Source: Piezodorus guildinii (Eukaryota > Arthropoda > Insecta > Hemiptera > Pentatomidae). From it: a DNA stretch of 64,000 nucleotides. Position numbers and translations under genes: made by a program. Each line of letters opens with the position of its first letter. Position 1 is the stretch's first letter. Positions 32,860 to 44,645 of this stretch are shown here, piece after piece. The notes under the pieces are model-generated. The model made no database searches, was not told the origin of the DNA, and saw only the letters and a list, made by a program, of their open reading frames with translations. The DNA is taken from contig CM041298.1 of assembly GCA_023052935.1 (NCBI GenBank), positions 56,198,990 through 56,262,989 on the forward strand. The letters run 5' to 3'.

Positions 32860-33070
32860 TCGGATGGCTTGCCGCAACTGCAGTTGGTCTTGGGTTTTAT
32901 CCAGTGGGATCTCTAGTAGTTCCAGACCTGACTTCACTCATATGATCCAATTTTTCTTGGAAGCCTTGCCTCTATCTACCACTATGGATGTCCTGTTGGT
33001 TACAGTAAAAGACCAATCTTCCGTACACATGTCACGATATCCTGTTGGTGTTTATACAGCTGATCATTAT
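32860..33070 (-). pseudogene. RTE-type LINE C-terminus, degenerate
   Basis: On the minus strand the frame reads DRGKASKKNWII, one stop, then VKSGLELLEIPLDKTQDQLQ and LRQAI. This follows the pattern GRPxKxWxDxVKxDLxxL...AxDRxxWRxxI that closes RTE-like reverse transcriptases. No RT motifs remain. Confidence 0.45.
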
Positions 33071-33199
33071 ACCATATCCTGCAAGTTCCATTCTCTTTCT
33101 TGGCTAGTCCTTGTATCTTCCTTTGGGTTTTCCTCTTCTGTATTTCCACCTTCCTGAGTTTGCCCTCTAACCGTTCTTTATATATTTAAAAAATATTTT

Positions 33200-34045
33200 T
33201 TTACTTTCACTTACCTATATATGGTATACATAGTAAGGAAAAGCATTGCGATTGTGAAAATTTTCGAGTTCCAGTTTTCAACAGAAATACACGTTTTAGG
33301 GTCCCCTGAGTTTAAATGACTAAGCCCCGCAAAAAAGACTGTGTGTGTGGTAAGTCCAGACGAAAATAGCAGTCCTATAATACCGAAATTTCATATTTAT
33401 AATAACTATACGCCCGAGATGTTACAGCAACTTTTTTTTTATAAAAATCAGCTAACCAGAAGAGCCATTTTATATTTTGCATTTTGCATCTATTTACGAT
33501 TTTCTCAAAAACGGCTATAACGATTTTGATTTAAACTCTCTATAGTGATGTAAAATTTAATGGACTTCAATATCATGTAGGTTTCATTCAGATTGAAATA
33601 TTATGACAGGGCTTAAATGCCGATATTTCAAACTTTCTTCCCCTAAAGTACCTTTAGTTTTGTAGTTTTTGTAAAATTGACCATATCATCTAATTAGCAG
33701 TGCTAAAAAAACAGGTAAATATATAAGTTGAACGAATTCGATATCCAACTAAAGAAGATAACTGCAAAAATATTTATTTAATGAAATTTGTTTTTGAACT
33801 TTAGAACAGCAATATACATGTCTAATATACTGTTGGAATGCTAGAGATTTTAGTAAAAATATAATCTTATACATACTATTGTAATAGTAAACGGAGAGTG
33901 ATGAAAAGACGATAAAACAAAATGATTGTCGTATATAATAATATTTTATATTATTTAATAAAAACACATGCTTCTTTTAAAATCAAATGTAATTAATTCT
34001 TTAACAATTTATATAAATAAAGAAGGTAAGTGAAAGTCGTGTGTT
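33200..34045 (+). mobile_element. Family A copy, full length
   Basis: Left end TTTTTTACTTTCACTTACCT, right end GGTAAGTGAAAGTCGTGTGT then TGCGCGCACCAG followed by TTTTTT. All blocks in order, about 845 bp. Confidence 0.85.
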
Positions 34046-34149
34046 GCGCGCACCAGTTTTTTAAAAATTTACATTAATATATTTAGTAAATGTTATTATA
34101 AAATAAAACAAAAGCATGATACACATGTAGAAAAACTATCCATTGGAAC

Positions 34150-34470
34150 TACTCCATAAAATATCCTAAATCAGAAGATCTCTCGACCATATTCTTTTCA
34201 TACGCCTCGATCGTCAGGAATTTAAAAGAAACCTAGAATAGAAAATTGTGTGTAAGAGAGGTAACGGAGTTTGTAATTATACGAATAGTATGGTCTGGAC
34301 CAAATCAGCAGCTTGAGGAATATTAAGGTTGATATAAAAAGTTTAATTTTTACAAAGTAAGGATAATTCAGTTTTATCAAGGATTTTTAGATTTGAATAC
34401 GGGAAGAATTCATTGGTTTTAGGAGAGCCCCAAAACCTAACTCCGTAAGTCTAGATTAGTCTTACCGTCA
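34150..34470 (-). pseudogene. Jockey-like LINE fragment
   Basis: On the minus strand 34470-34150 aligns with 22160-22500 of the Jockey copy: 'gacttacggagt', 'tttggggctct', 'aattcttcccgtat' and 'gctgatttggtccaga'. The frame is destroyed by indels and no tail is visible. Confidence 0.6.
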
Positions 34471-34641
34471 TATAAATGAGCCTTTTGTAACTAGGAAGGA
34501 GGTTTGACCGTTAGTATAGTAAGTGTCGAAGTAATAGAGTCCTAGTCATTTCTATGTTTTTGCTTCATATTACTAAAACTATTGATGTGCAAAAAAAGTT
34601 TAACTTCATAATGGATAACAAGTTAAATAAATTTTGACTTC

Positions 34642-34747
34642 CTGGAAGGAATTAGTCCGGGTGGCGGTGATTAAATGAAACAACTAAATAGTTTCAACTA
34701 TTTAGTTGTTTCATTTAATGACGGCCACCCGGACTAATTCCTTCCAG
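34642..34747. repeat. Near-perfect 106-bp palindrome
   Basis: Arms of about 52 bases run from CTGGAAGGAATTAGTCCGGG to TAAATAGTT and back, meeting at AACTATTTA with essentially no loop. The only differences are around GGTGAT versus GACGG. Nothing else in the window repeats the arm sequence. It would extrude as a cruciform or give a long hairpin RNA. Confidence 0.9.
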
Positions 34748-35396
34748 TAATTCTCAACGGTCAACTAATTATATCCACAAAATTGTGACTTCAATCGAAT
34801 AGGTTACAATATATGCGAAATCGTCCAGGGTATGCTGCTCAACGTTTTTGATTTTAATGGAATTGTAAACAATTATTATCCATCCTTTCTTTATTATAAA
34901 ATTATGGATTAATAATATCAGTTTTGCAGCCATTAAAAGTATACTTTGCGACTGCAAATTATTTGGAAAAATCTCTTTAACACTGGTAGTTTTGCAGATA
35001 TCTAATCAAACCAAAAATTAACAATATAATAAGTTTTTTCGAGTTGGTAAATGTAACCGCGTTTCTTAATTAAAGTTTAAAACAGAGTTTAATATACCAC
35101 AATCTTTACTAGTGTCAGAATCAATTCTGATGGTTGGTATGCTCCATGGATATATCCTTTAGGTATTTACGGATGATATATTGTTGCTATTATCCTAAAC
35201 AGTGTTGTTTTTCGTGGCATTAGAGACTTTAATCTATCCAATATTAGTGCATTATAAGTAATTAGTTACTTATTATTTAATACTATTGCTAATCATTTCG
35301 GCTCTTTACCTAGGCATACTTTCTTAATGAATTAAACAATTTCGTAACATTAATGATTGGATTTTCTCGATTTCAATTCAATACAATTTTAGAGGA
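34748..35396. other. No recognisable feature
   Basis: AT-rich single-copy-looking DNA. Confidence 0.4.
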
Positions 35397-36480
35397 AGAG
35401 AGAGAGAGGGAGTGAGAGAGAGAGAGATTTATTTACCTTTTAACATATTTACAATTTTTAGATTTTGATGCTCTGAGACTATGGAGTCTCCTTGAGCAAT
35501 ACAAATAAATATTATATTAGCCGACAATTTTTACAAAATAATAATTATAAATAAATTAATAAAAAATTAAAAAAAAATTAATGTACATAAAATGAATAAC
35601 TGTTGGATTTTAAATTAATTTCAGATATTTCATTATAAACTAAAATCAAATAAAACTTTTCTTTACAAATAAAAATATATACATAATTGTAAAAATCTCA
35701 AAGCACACGAAAATTAAACTAAAAAAAAATTAACTATAAAGAATATTCTCAAGAATATCTATAAATAAATAAAGTAAATACTTGTAAATGACTTAAATTT
35801 CACCAACCAAATAGAAAATATAAACCCAAAAATTAATTTGATTAATCAACATAATAATCAATAAATCCATAATCATAAATAAAAACGAGAATCAGAAAAA
35901 TAATGAACATAAAATGTCTTGTCGTTGAATCATAAATTATTCAAATATTTCATTATACAAAAATAAAATAAAATTTTCTTCACAAATAAAAATACATAAA
36001 TACTTTTGAAACTCAAATTTTCACGAAAATGATACTAAAATTATTCAATTATTAATAGTATTATAAGAAAATGAAACAAATACTTGTGAAATAACTCAAA
36101 TTTCACTTGAGTTAAAAAATTTAAAAATCAAAATTTAATAAACAACATTAGAATCAATAAAAGGAATAATTAAAAATAAAAAGAAGTGGAAAGATAATGA
36201 ACATAAAAACAACTTTAATCGCCAAACCATAATCATAGGGAGAGGCGCATCAAGTGATACTTGGGAGACTCTCGGGTAACATTTAGCTACGCTGGATCTC
36301 TTCCCACCAAATATTTGTCTCGTAGACTACGCGAGGAAGCCGGGTGGTGGTACGAAAGAAGTATTGTGACCTAAAGACTCACAGTAACTGGCAGAGCACA
36401 AATAACCCGCCTCCCGGTGTTGAAGTCATGTTTACTAATCCTACTGGCCAGGAGAATAAGCGCGGTGTATATTATGGACT
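35397..36480 (-). mobile_element. LINE-like 3' region with internal duplication, family unknown
   Basis: Read on the minus strand it ends in a hairpin tail (GGAGACTCCATAGTCTC ... TAAATAAA) and a (CT)n run (35397-35428). Inside, 35580-35780 and 35910-36060 are diverged repeats ('aatgaacataaaatg', 'atttcattata', 'acaaataaaaatacata'). 36235-36480 is GC-richer but has no open frame. Assignment to a LINE rests on the tail hairpin only. Confidence 0.35.
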
Positions 36481-37004
36481 TTGTCTTGTAATTTTTTTAA
36501 TAATTTGTTTTTAGATTATAAGTAACTTTTTGTTAGGTGAAAAGAGATGTTTGTATTTGATAATCTTATAAATATATTTTTGTATTGATGAATTTATTTT
36601 TCTTCTTTTGTTAAATAGCATATTGTGTTATTTCTTTATCTTATTAGGTATGGTTGTAAAGGTACAGGCAGATTTTTTTTCTTACTTTAAATGAAGGCTA
36701 ACGGACTCATTTATGTTTTGTTGTTTACATAAAAATTACGTGGCACCCATTATCATCGTCGTGGATTAATTTGAACACAAACACTTCTCCACTGAGTGCG
36801 TGCAATCAATGAAACTAGAGTTACAGGTTCAAGCCATAAAACCACGACCTATCAAAAATTCGTGGAATATTAAACATTCAAAATCTCTCTGTGATGGACT
36901 CCTGATAATTTTGGAACCACCTATTAACCAAAAACAGTCTGGCTGAAGACCACAGTGTCACACAATGTCATACCTTTTCCAAAAGCTGAGCCATGTAAGG
37001 AGTG
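36481..37004. other. No recognisable feature
   Basis: AT-rich to mixed composition. No gene supported. Confidence 0.4.
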
Positions 37005-37065
37005 TGACAGGGGGTTAGAGAGGGGATGAGGGTGGAAGGAGAGGAGGGGAGGAGTAGTTGTGAGG
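37005..37065 (+). other. G-run cluster (possible quadruplex)
   Basis: GGGGG, GGGG, GGG and GGGG runs are separated by short purine linkers within about 45 bases, standing out in AT-rich DNA. It lies just upstream of the candidate exon at 37192. Confidence 0.45.
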
Positions 37066-37191
37066 GCCCAAAGTGGAAGGGTTGCCCCCCACCAATGTGC
37101 CATGTAATATTCAACTCGCCTCTCAAAGATTAAAGCCTCCCCCTACCGGCCTCTTTGTCCAAACTCTCAGGTCGTCATTCTACTTTTTCAG

Positions 37192-37339
37192 AGTGAGTGG
37201 AGATACAGGCTTTACTCCTGCAAAGGAAGGCGGAAAACTGAACCGCTATAACCGTATAAAAATTGTCTTAGAATGCAATATTAATGTTCACTTTAAAAAT
37301 GTTTTGCAAAAAGCTGTTGAGCTTGATTTAAAAACCTGA
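37192..37339 (+). CDS. Candidate terminal exon, 48 codons, unknown protein
   Basis: It follows a polypyrimidine tract and AG (attctactttttcag). The open phase, after one base, starts VSGDTGFTPAKEGGKLNRYN and ends KNVLQKAVELDLKT before TGA. Composition is protein-like and unlike the flanking DNA. The frame is also open upstream to 37073, so splicing is not required. No domain recognised. Confidence 0.25.
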
Positions 37340-37512
37340 AAAATTAACCGGCAGTGAACTCATGGTTATACAGATGAAGGTTTTTTAGGTTCTAAAAGGT
37401 GTTTTCTGTTACTTCGACCACAAGTTTTAAACTTGAGAAAAAGTAATGTTTGAAATTCGAGAATATTATAGAAGACATATTTCATGACTTTTAATTATTA
37501 ATAAAACGTTCT

Positions 37513-38230
37513 ATTACTTTCACTTACCTAAACATTAAATATATATAAAGAGAAGGTATAGCGATCGTAAAATCTTTAGAGATCTAGTTTTCAAATGAAA
37601 CACACTGAGTCCAAATAAGTCTTGCGAGGTCTATGTTTCTGTCTGTCAATGTGTCCGGGTGGGAATGGTAACTCTAGCAAGAAAACGATAAGTCATACGA
37701 AACTGAAATTTCATATTTAAGACAACTTCTACGCCCGAGATAATACTGCAACTTTTTCATCAAAATCAGCTTACCAGAAAATCAATTTTATAAGTATTTT
37801 GTACCCTTCTACTATTTATTTATTGAATAAAATCGCTAAATCGTTTGATGGGATATGGGATTTAATATCATGTAGGTTTCATTCAGATAATAATAGGCAG
37901 ATTCATTAAAATACCAATTCTTAAATTTTCTTTCTCTAAATTACCTTAATTAATTTTATAGATTAAAAGAAAAACATAACATCTTATTAGCATTGACAAA
38001 GAACCTCCAAATATACAAGTTGAACAAATTTGATAACTAACTATGGAGAAAAGAGCAAACATATTTTTTAAGGTAGTATTTTATTTTCCACACCCAAGAA
38101 TATTCAATATACATCTATATTACGATGTATAATGTACCTTTGGAAAGCTGAATATTTTAGAAAAAAATGATCTTATATACAAAGCTGTGGAAGGTGATGC
38201 AGAAATACGAAAAGGGCATAAAGTTAAGTA
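37513..38230 (+). mobile_element. Family A copy, diverged
   Basis: Left end ACTTTCACTTACCTAAACAT. Inner blocks are present but diverged, with several deletions. The right end is lost. Confidence 0.7.
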
Positions 38231-38670
38231 ATGCTTATTATTTTTGGAATTGAGAACAGAATTTATATCGTTGTTGGAGGATTGATTATCTTATGTCTTT
38301 ATTACATGTTTTATTTATAGTTCATCTTCGGTTTCAGGATCATTATACTCAAAAATCATAAACGTTTTAGTAAATTATTTTTATTCTAAAGATAGTTTTT
38401 GTAGAGTTTATGCATAAGGAGCTAAGCTAAGAAGGGACTTAAGTTGTATATAATAGGGCCCCCTGAGAACTTGTCGAGTGGCCTGTTGGTTATTGATCAC
38501 TCGTTCGTGCGGCACGGGTTTGTTTAGCATAACCATTGGTCGCCTTTTTATGTAAATTCGTCGCTTTTTTTCTTATTATTTTTTTAATCCTCCAAACTTA
38601 TACACATTGTTCTCTTTAGTTTTTTTTTTCTTATTCTCAAATATTCGTATATTCTTGTATAAAATAAATC
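38231..38670. other. No recognisable feature
   Basis: Mixed composition. Nothing supportable. Confidence 0.4.
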
Positions 38671-39550
38671 TAGTGCTCGCAACACGACTTTCACTTACCT
38701 CTGTTGTTAAATTTTTTTTTGAATTTTCATATACATTTACAGATGAAACAGGTATAAATAATTCAATTAAACGAAACATGCGTTTTATAAAATAATCTAT
38801 TATATTATTACCTAAAACAACGAGTTATTTTTATCGGCTATTCATATCTCTCCATTAAAGTTAACAACTTCCTGTATCATATAATATTTTTTTAAATAAA
38901 TATTTAGCTTTCCAACGGTATATTATACATCTATATTACTGCTCTTATGTTTCAAAAAAATTAAATTGTATAAAAAAAAGATATTTTTGGTGTTTTATCC
39001 TTTAGTTGGATATAAAATTCTTTCAACTGATATATTTACCCGCTTTTTTATCAATGCTATCAAGATAATAGGGATACTATTTTTGAATCTATAAAATTGC
39101 TTTAGAGGAACAAAATTAAGAGAAAATCTCTATTTTAGCTCAATGTCACTCTATTTCAGAATAAAACCTACATTACATAAAACTAATTAGATTTTACATC
39201 AATACAGCGAGTTTAATCAAAATCGTTTGAGCTGTTTATAAGAAAACCGTAAAAAGGTGCAAAATTAATGCTTTAAAATGGCTCTTCTAGTTAGCTGATT
39301 TTGATGAAAAAGTTGCAATAACATCTCAAGCTTATAGTTGTTTTAAATATGAAATTTCATTTCATACTACTTTTAGTTTTCGCGCTAGACTTACCACACA
39401 CGGACACACACAGACCTTTTTGCGTGACTTGGTCATTTGGACCCTGTGGACCCTAAAACCTGTTTTTTCCGTTGAAAACTGGAATTAGAAAATTTCTACA
39501 TTCGCATTACTTTCCATTACTATATATTTCATATATAGGTAAGTGAAAGT
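38671..39550 (-). mobile_element. Family A copy, full length (~880 bp)
   Basis: Starts CTAGTGCTCGCAACACGACT then TTCACTTACC and ends TATATTTCATATATAGGTAA then GTGAAAGT. It abuts the LINE that begins about 40 bp further. Confidence 0.85.
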
Positions 39551-39589
39551 CAAAAATATATTTCTTTTGATAATAAAGAATATATATTT

Positions 39590-41158
39590 CTTTCCTTCGC
39601 AGAACAAAGGGTAATAAGGCACCAGGAAATGATGGGATTCAAACAATCTTATTAAAACAATTACCTAAGAAAGGTATCATTCACTTGGCAAATCTTTACA
39701 ACTCCTGCTTCCGTTTAAGATATTATCCAGATACATGGAAAAAGGCCATTCTCATACCTTTGCTGAAGCCAGCAAAAAATGGAGACAAACCAGAACATTA
39801 CCGCCCGGTATGTTTGCTGCCACATTTAGGAAAAATTTTCGAAAAAGTAATTATCAACTACTTAAGAGATTTCTGCACGGATCACGACATTATTCCTCCC
39901 GAGCAAACAGGGTTCCAATCTCAGTTAAGTACTGAGCATCCACTGATAAGGCTACAAGCGGACGTTACAAGAAATCTAAGAAATAATCTGGCCACAGCAA
40001 TGATTTCTATGGATTGTTCTAAAGCCTTTGACTCTGTGTCGCATGGATCGCTATGTCAACAACTCATGACCTTAGACTGTCCGGAGCAACTTTTCTCAAT
40101 CATAAAGTCATTCCTTATGAAGAGGGATGTCTCGGTCAAGGTGGGAAACAGTTTATCCAAGCCCATAAAAGTGAATCGTGGGGTTCCCCAAGGTGCCGTC
40201 CTCTCTCCCATTTTATTTAACTTGTACACGGCTCGCGTAGTAGGAGAAAACTACGACCATTGCAAAGTAATGGCGTACGCTGATGACATTGCCATTTATA
40301 GTTCAAGTACTAACTCATCCAAGGCAATGGCGTATGCTGAAACCACTGCAAACAAAATAGTGGAAAAGCTCCGATTTTTAAATATAATCGCAAATCCTGA
40401 GAAAACGGATGGTATAATTTTTTCTTTCCAAAAAAATAAAAAGAAATTACCTAAACAGTTTACGATAGAAAATGTAAAGAAATCCATTTCCAGGACAATA
40501 TTATACCTAGGAATCAAATTTGACCGACACTTGACTTTTGCAGGTCACTTTAGAAAAAAACTAAATCATGTTAGAAACAAGTCGTACAGACTAGCCCATC
40601 TCCTCACCTCGCCACACTTAAGTTTGCGACTGAAAATCATTATTTACAGCAGCTTCTTCCGGCCAGCTCTGCTGTACGGTGCTCCTATGTTTCCTCATAT
40701 CACACAGCACACAGCGAAGAAATTGCAGCAATTTCAAAATGGGGTGGTCAAAAAAATTTGCAGAAGCCCTTCACTCTGGAGGGAAAAAACTCTCAATGTC
40801 CATACAATTTTGAACATCCCAACTGTGCAAGAGTTTATGAAGCGACGTCAGGTCAAGTTTTTTGAAACAACAAAACGAATTGCGAATCCGCTAGTTTCTA
40901 GCCTAATACCTCCACCAGCCCCAAAACGGTGGCAAAATGCTGTTGTATCTGATTAAGTTATTTTAGAATAAGATAGTCTTAAGAGGTAATTTTAAGGACA
41001 CCAAACAGCCAGAAGCGAGCTCCGTCGCAGATATATTTCATTTTGAAAATAATTTTAAAACTTTGAAGAACTCCGCAATTCCTTAAAATGTATGCAGAAA
41101 ATGGAATAATTTAGTAACGAAAACGATTAATTAAGAATTTTAAATTAAGGGGATAAGG

Positions 41159-41175
<17 letters not shown>
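39590..41175 (+). mobile_element. Jockey-clade LINE, 5'-truncated
   Basis: Enters within ORF2, just upstream of the GNKAPGNDGIQ block. It carries the full RT domain, a ~200-bp 3' UTR and a poly(A) at about 41160-41175 that runs into a TA microsatellite. The endonuclease and ORF1 are missing. Confidence 0.85.
39685..40956 (+). CDS. Non-LTR reverse transcriptase, RT domain open
   Basis: 423 codons without a stop; the frame extends upstream to about 39592, so the ATG used here is only the first internal one. RT motifs by residue: YRPVCLLPHLGKIFEKVI (39-56), MISMDCSKAFDS with catalytic D110, GVPQGAVLSPILFN (166-179), and MAYADDIAIYS with D200 and D201. The thumb block ILYLGIKFDRHLTF and a C-terminal region ending APKRWQNAVVSD follow. 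All three catalytic aspartates are kept. The protein would copy RNA at a nicked target, but the missing N-terminal endonuclease makes it non-autonomous. YADD and the C-terminus fit the Jockey clade better than R1 or CR1. Confidence 0.9.
   Translation: MANLYNSCFRLRYYPDTWKKAILIPLLKPAKNGDKPEHYRPVCLLPHLGKIFEKVIINYLRDFCTDHDIIPPEQTGFQSQLSTEHPLIRLQADVTRNLRNNLATAMISMDCSKAFDSVSHGSLCQQLMTLDCPEQLFSIIKSFLMKRDVSVKVGNSLSKPIKVNRGVPQGAVLSPILFNLYTARVVGENYDHCKVMAYADDIAIYSSSTNSSKAMAYAETTANKIVEKLRFLNIIANPEKTDGIIFSFQKNKKKLPKQFTIENVKKSISRTILYLGIKFDRHLTFAGHFRKKLNHVRNKSYRLAHLLTSPHLSLRLKIIIYSSFFRPALLYGAPMFPHITQHTAKKLQQFQNGVVKKICRSPSLWREKTLNVHTILNIPTVQEFMKRRQVKFFETTKRIANPLVSSLIPPPAPKRWQNAVVSD

Positions 41176-41231
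<56 letters not shown>
41176..41231. repeat. (TA)n microsatellite
   Basis: TA run following the LINE poly(A). Confidence 0.95.
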
Positions 41232-41234
<3 letters not shown>

Positions 41235-41419
41235 TAATAATGTAGTTCTAGGAAAATCAGTAAATGGGGACGGATTTGGTTAGCATATTTCTCATTCCCA
41301 GTGACATTTTAACCACCCGGTATAGAATTTGGGTTTAGAAAATAGCTTAAAGTAAATTATGCAGATATATATTTTAAAAAAAACAGACTATAAAGAATAA
41401 AAAATGTATTTATTCCTTA

Positions 41420-42800
41420 ACACAATGAAACCGAAGAAACAAAATGTGCTGGTTCATTACTTGCCTAGGACATATTTCTTTCTCTGTTTCTATATTTATA
41501 AATTATTTTATATCATGTTGGTATGGTGAGCTTACATTTAATAATAAATTATTTATTTATTTATGCATTGAGGGTTTAAATAATAGTCGGAAACAAGGGA
41601 CCGGAATTAAATAGATATAAATCATTAACACTTCTATTACCTGTATGTTGAAAGAGGTATAGTATGTGAAGGTACTAATTGTAGTTTATTCTGGCTATAA
41701 TTATAATAAATATGTTTAAATATAAGTATAAGTATAATTGTAATAAATATAATATATTATAATGAGTATAAATATTAATTATTTTTATTTTTATTAGAGA
41801 AATTGAAAAAAAAAAAAACCCAGATCGAATCGAATGCACATCAATTATATATTAAATATTTTCTTATAATAGTAATACGATTTTCTTTTATTGCAATTTT
41901 CATGTAGTTTCGAACCCAATGATTATTAATTTTTTTTTGCCTTGCTAGTAAAGAATATCCATATAGAAAGTTAAAGATAATAGAGGATAAAAAAGGGGAA
42001 TTTAATTTAGTATTTTATCTCGAAAAAAAAAACACTTTGAATTTGCATGTTGCAGAAAGCTTTTAAAGTCATTTACTTAATTTAGTTTATTTATAATATT
42101 TTGATGTTATGACAGATCTATGTTCATATTTCGGTTAAAATATTCTGTTTTTTCTATCCTTTTCAATGGTGTGATTCTTGAAAAAATGAGCGAAAAGAGG
42201 AGTTGGTTAGTCTATTTGTCGTTGACAGTGCCATTATAGAAATTTGTTTTATAAAAAAATACAAAATAAATAATACAATTGAAAAAAAAAAAGAAAAAAA
42301 TCTGACTGACAAGAAAAAAATGTATCTGTTTATACAAAACAAATGAATAAACAAAAGAACAATGTGTTGGTTCATAATTTGTTAAGGACATATTTTTCTC
42401 TTTATTTCTATGTTTATAATTTTACAAGGAGGTTTTATGGTCAACATCAGATTTAATGTCTCCTGTACCAGGTAAAAAAAAAAAAAAAATTATTTTTGCT
42501 TTAAGTATTGAGGCACCTTGGGTTTTAATAAAACTTAGAAAAAATGGTTTTATGTGAATAATCTTTTTCTTCTTCTAATCCTAATACACCCTTCTTTTAT
42601 AGTAATTTCAAATTTCAAAATTAAATTTATTTTAGATATAATAATTTGGTGTTTACATAGATGCCTGGTCACTTAAGAAAATACATATAGAAAATTAAAT
42701 AAAATGGGAATAAACAAAGGAGGATTTTTTAAAATGTATTGTGAAACGAAAAAAAAAAAATCGATGTTTTCGACATCAAACAAAGATTTAAAATAATTTT
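41420..42800 (+). repeat. Diverged direct repeat, two units
   Basis: 41420-41550 and 42340-42470 share 'aatgtg(c/t)tggttcat', 'aaggacatattt', 'tttctat(g/a)tttataa' and 'catttaat'. 41940-42040 and 42665-42760 share 'atccatatagaaagttaa'-like and 'gggaatttaa'-like blocks plus an A run. The order is kept, so this is an old segmental duplication or two copies of one unrecognised repeat. Confidence 0.4.
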
Positions 42801-43734
42801 CACTACAAATATTCATTTTCCTATTAAGAATTAATCAAACTTCATGTCTAGTCGTACGATAGAGAGCTATTGTTCGATATCTTAAAAATCTCTTAATTTA
42901 AAGCAATTTCTTAACTGCCAATTACTGATAGTGGATAGAGGTGCCTGTTCTGACACATCTTTGTCCACATTTTGATATAAAATAAAGTCCATATGGAGAT
43001 TAATTTAAAAAAATTGAGGAAAAGCGGAAGGAAAGTTTTAATATGTTATAAGGAAAACATTTTCTCATGCAAAACAGAAAATTCAGAGAATTCAGGTGTG
43101 AAAAAGCACTTTGAAATTAATTTGTATTGCGAATTCCCTGTTCAATATTCTGGATTTACCACATTATATGTTGAGGTTTTTCCCTGTTAACTCACTTCTT
43201 TTAATCTGCATAATTTTAAAATTTAGAATTCCCAGAGATAAACTTTTAGAAACAACGTAGTTGTTTTGTTTTGTGATAGCTATGCCTCTTTTTTCCACCC
43301 TCGTTAGAAAACTAAACATTAGCGTTTCATCGAAACGTTTCGTTGGAAAATTCATTATTGCATTTAGTCAATGATAACAAAACATATTTCGACTACCTTT
43401 ACATAATAAAATAAAAATACCTGTAACCATTGGTTATTATTTTTTTATCTAAATCCATAATTATTTAATATTTCTTAAAAGTTTTACTTCACTTATTGAT
43501 TTTTCAAAATATGTCTCGCGCTTTATCAATATTTTTATTTTTTTGTGACTACTATTCTTAAAAAAATCATAGTTTTTGTTTCAAATTTTTTAAAAACATA
43601 TCCACTTATAAATTTATGTTTTTTTTTATTTGAGGTTAACATCCGTTACCTGATAATAATTTAAGTCGAAGTTTCTATAAAAACCTTCGAGAGGTTGAGG
43701 TTACGAAATTACATGTTTTTTATAAAAAATAAAA
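42801..43734. other. No recognisable gene; 65-codon frame at 42993-43190
   Basis: The frame (starts MEINLKKLRKSGRKVLICYK) has no domain that I know. AT-rich DNA of this size yields such frames by chance. Confidence 0.3.
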
Positions 43735-43925
43735 GGTATGCGTTTGTAAAACTATTATCCTCCCGACGGTTCGATACGGATTCGAAACGTAGTCATTTAA
43801 ATTATAAATAATAAAAATAGAAATTTAAAGGATAGGATAAACAACGCCTTAAGGTTTTTGAGAATAAGGTTATACGCAAAATATTTGGTCCAAATGGGAA
43901 TGCATATAATACTTTGTGTCTTAAA
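43735..43925 (+). pseudogene. RTE-A LINE fragment, degenerate
   Basis: 'gtaaaactattatcctcccgacggttcgatacgg' and 'aaggtttttgagaataaggt' then 'aaaatatttggtccaaa' match the C-terminal coding of the RTE copies at 50.18-50.29 and 58.5-58.63 kb (KTIILPT..YG.ET and FENKV..KIFGP). Several indels. Confidence 0.6.
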
Positions 43926-44490
43926 CAGAGAAATTGATCGACTTTTAACAGTTTTCAGCCGAATATCATAGAAACTGCCAATTTTACCAAACTACCCATA
44001 ATAATAAAAATTAACAAGCGTCTAATAAGCTTTAATATGAGGGGTGACAGGCGGTTGTAGGTCTTATAGGTGTCGAGGTATCTTTGTCCATGTAATACAT
44101 TGGGTCCTAAATACAGGGATTGACCTCATTTTAACATTATGAAAGTAAATGTTCCAGAAATCACACATTATACGAAAATACTTATTCACTGTCCATTAAT
44201 GTATATTATAATGAACATTATTTTATCATGTATTGTTTCTGTAATATTTATCTTTATAATGTTATAATGAGATCAATTCCTATATTTATGACCCAATGTA
44301 TTACACGGACAAAGATATCTCGAGACCTATAAAACCTACAACCGCCTGTCACCTCTCATATTAAAGCTTATTAGACACTTGTTAATTTTTATTATTATGA
44401 GTAGTTTGGTAAAATTGGAAATTTCTATGATATCGGACTGAACACTGTTAAAACTCGATCAATTTCTCTGTTTAAGACACAAAGCATTAT
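43906..44490. repeat. Large inverted repeat, arms ~250 bp
   Basis: The left arm (43906-44165) reappears inverted at 44230-44490: 'actttgtgtcttaaacagagaaattgatcg' against 'cgatcaatttctctgtttaagacacaaagc', and 'gtaatacattgggtc' against 'gacccaatgtattac'. The spacer is about 60 bp. Part of the spacer and right arm is repeated directly at 44550-44645 ('cttattcactgtccattaatgtatattataatgagc'). Confidence 0.85.
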
Positions 44491-44645
44491 ATTGACTAAG
44501 CTATCTCGGTGCCTATAAGACCTACAGACATATATCAGGTTTCGATTCGAAGCTTATTCACTGTCCATTAATGTATATTATAATGAGCATTATTGTATCA
44601 TGTGTGGTTTCTGTAATATTTACCTTTATAATGTTATAATGAGGA

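Noticed and set aside
39586..39602. Splice acceptor in front of the LINE frame
   Set aside because: Pyrimidine-AG fits, but the position is the 5' truncation point of a LINE and no upstream exon exists; kept only as a remark.
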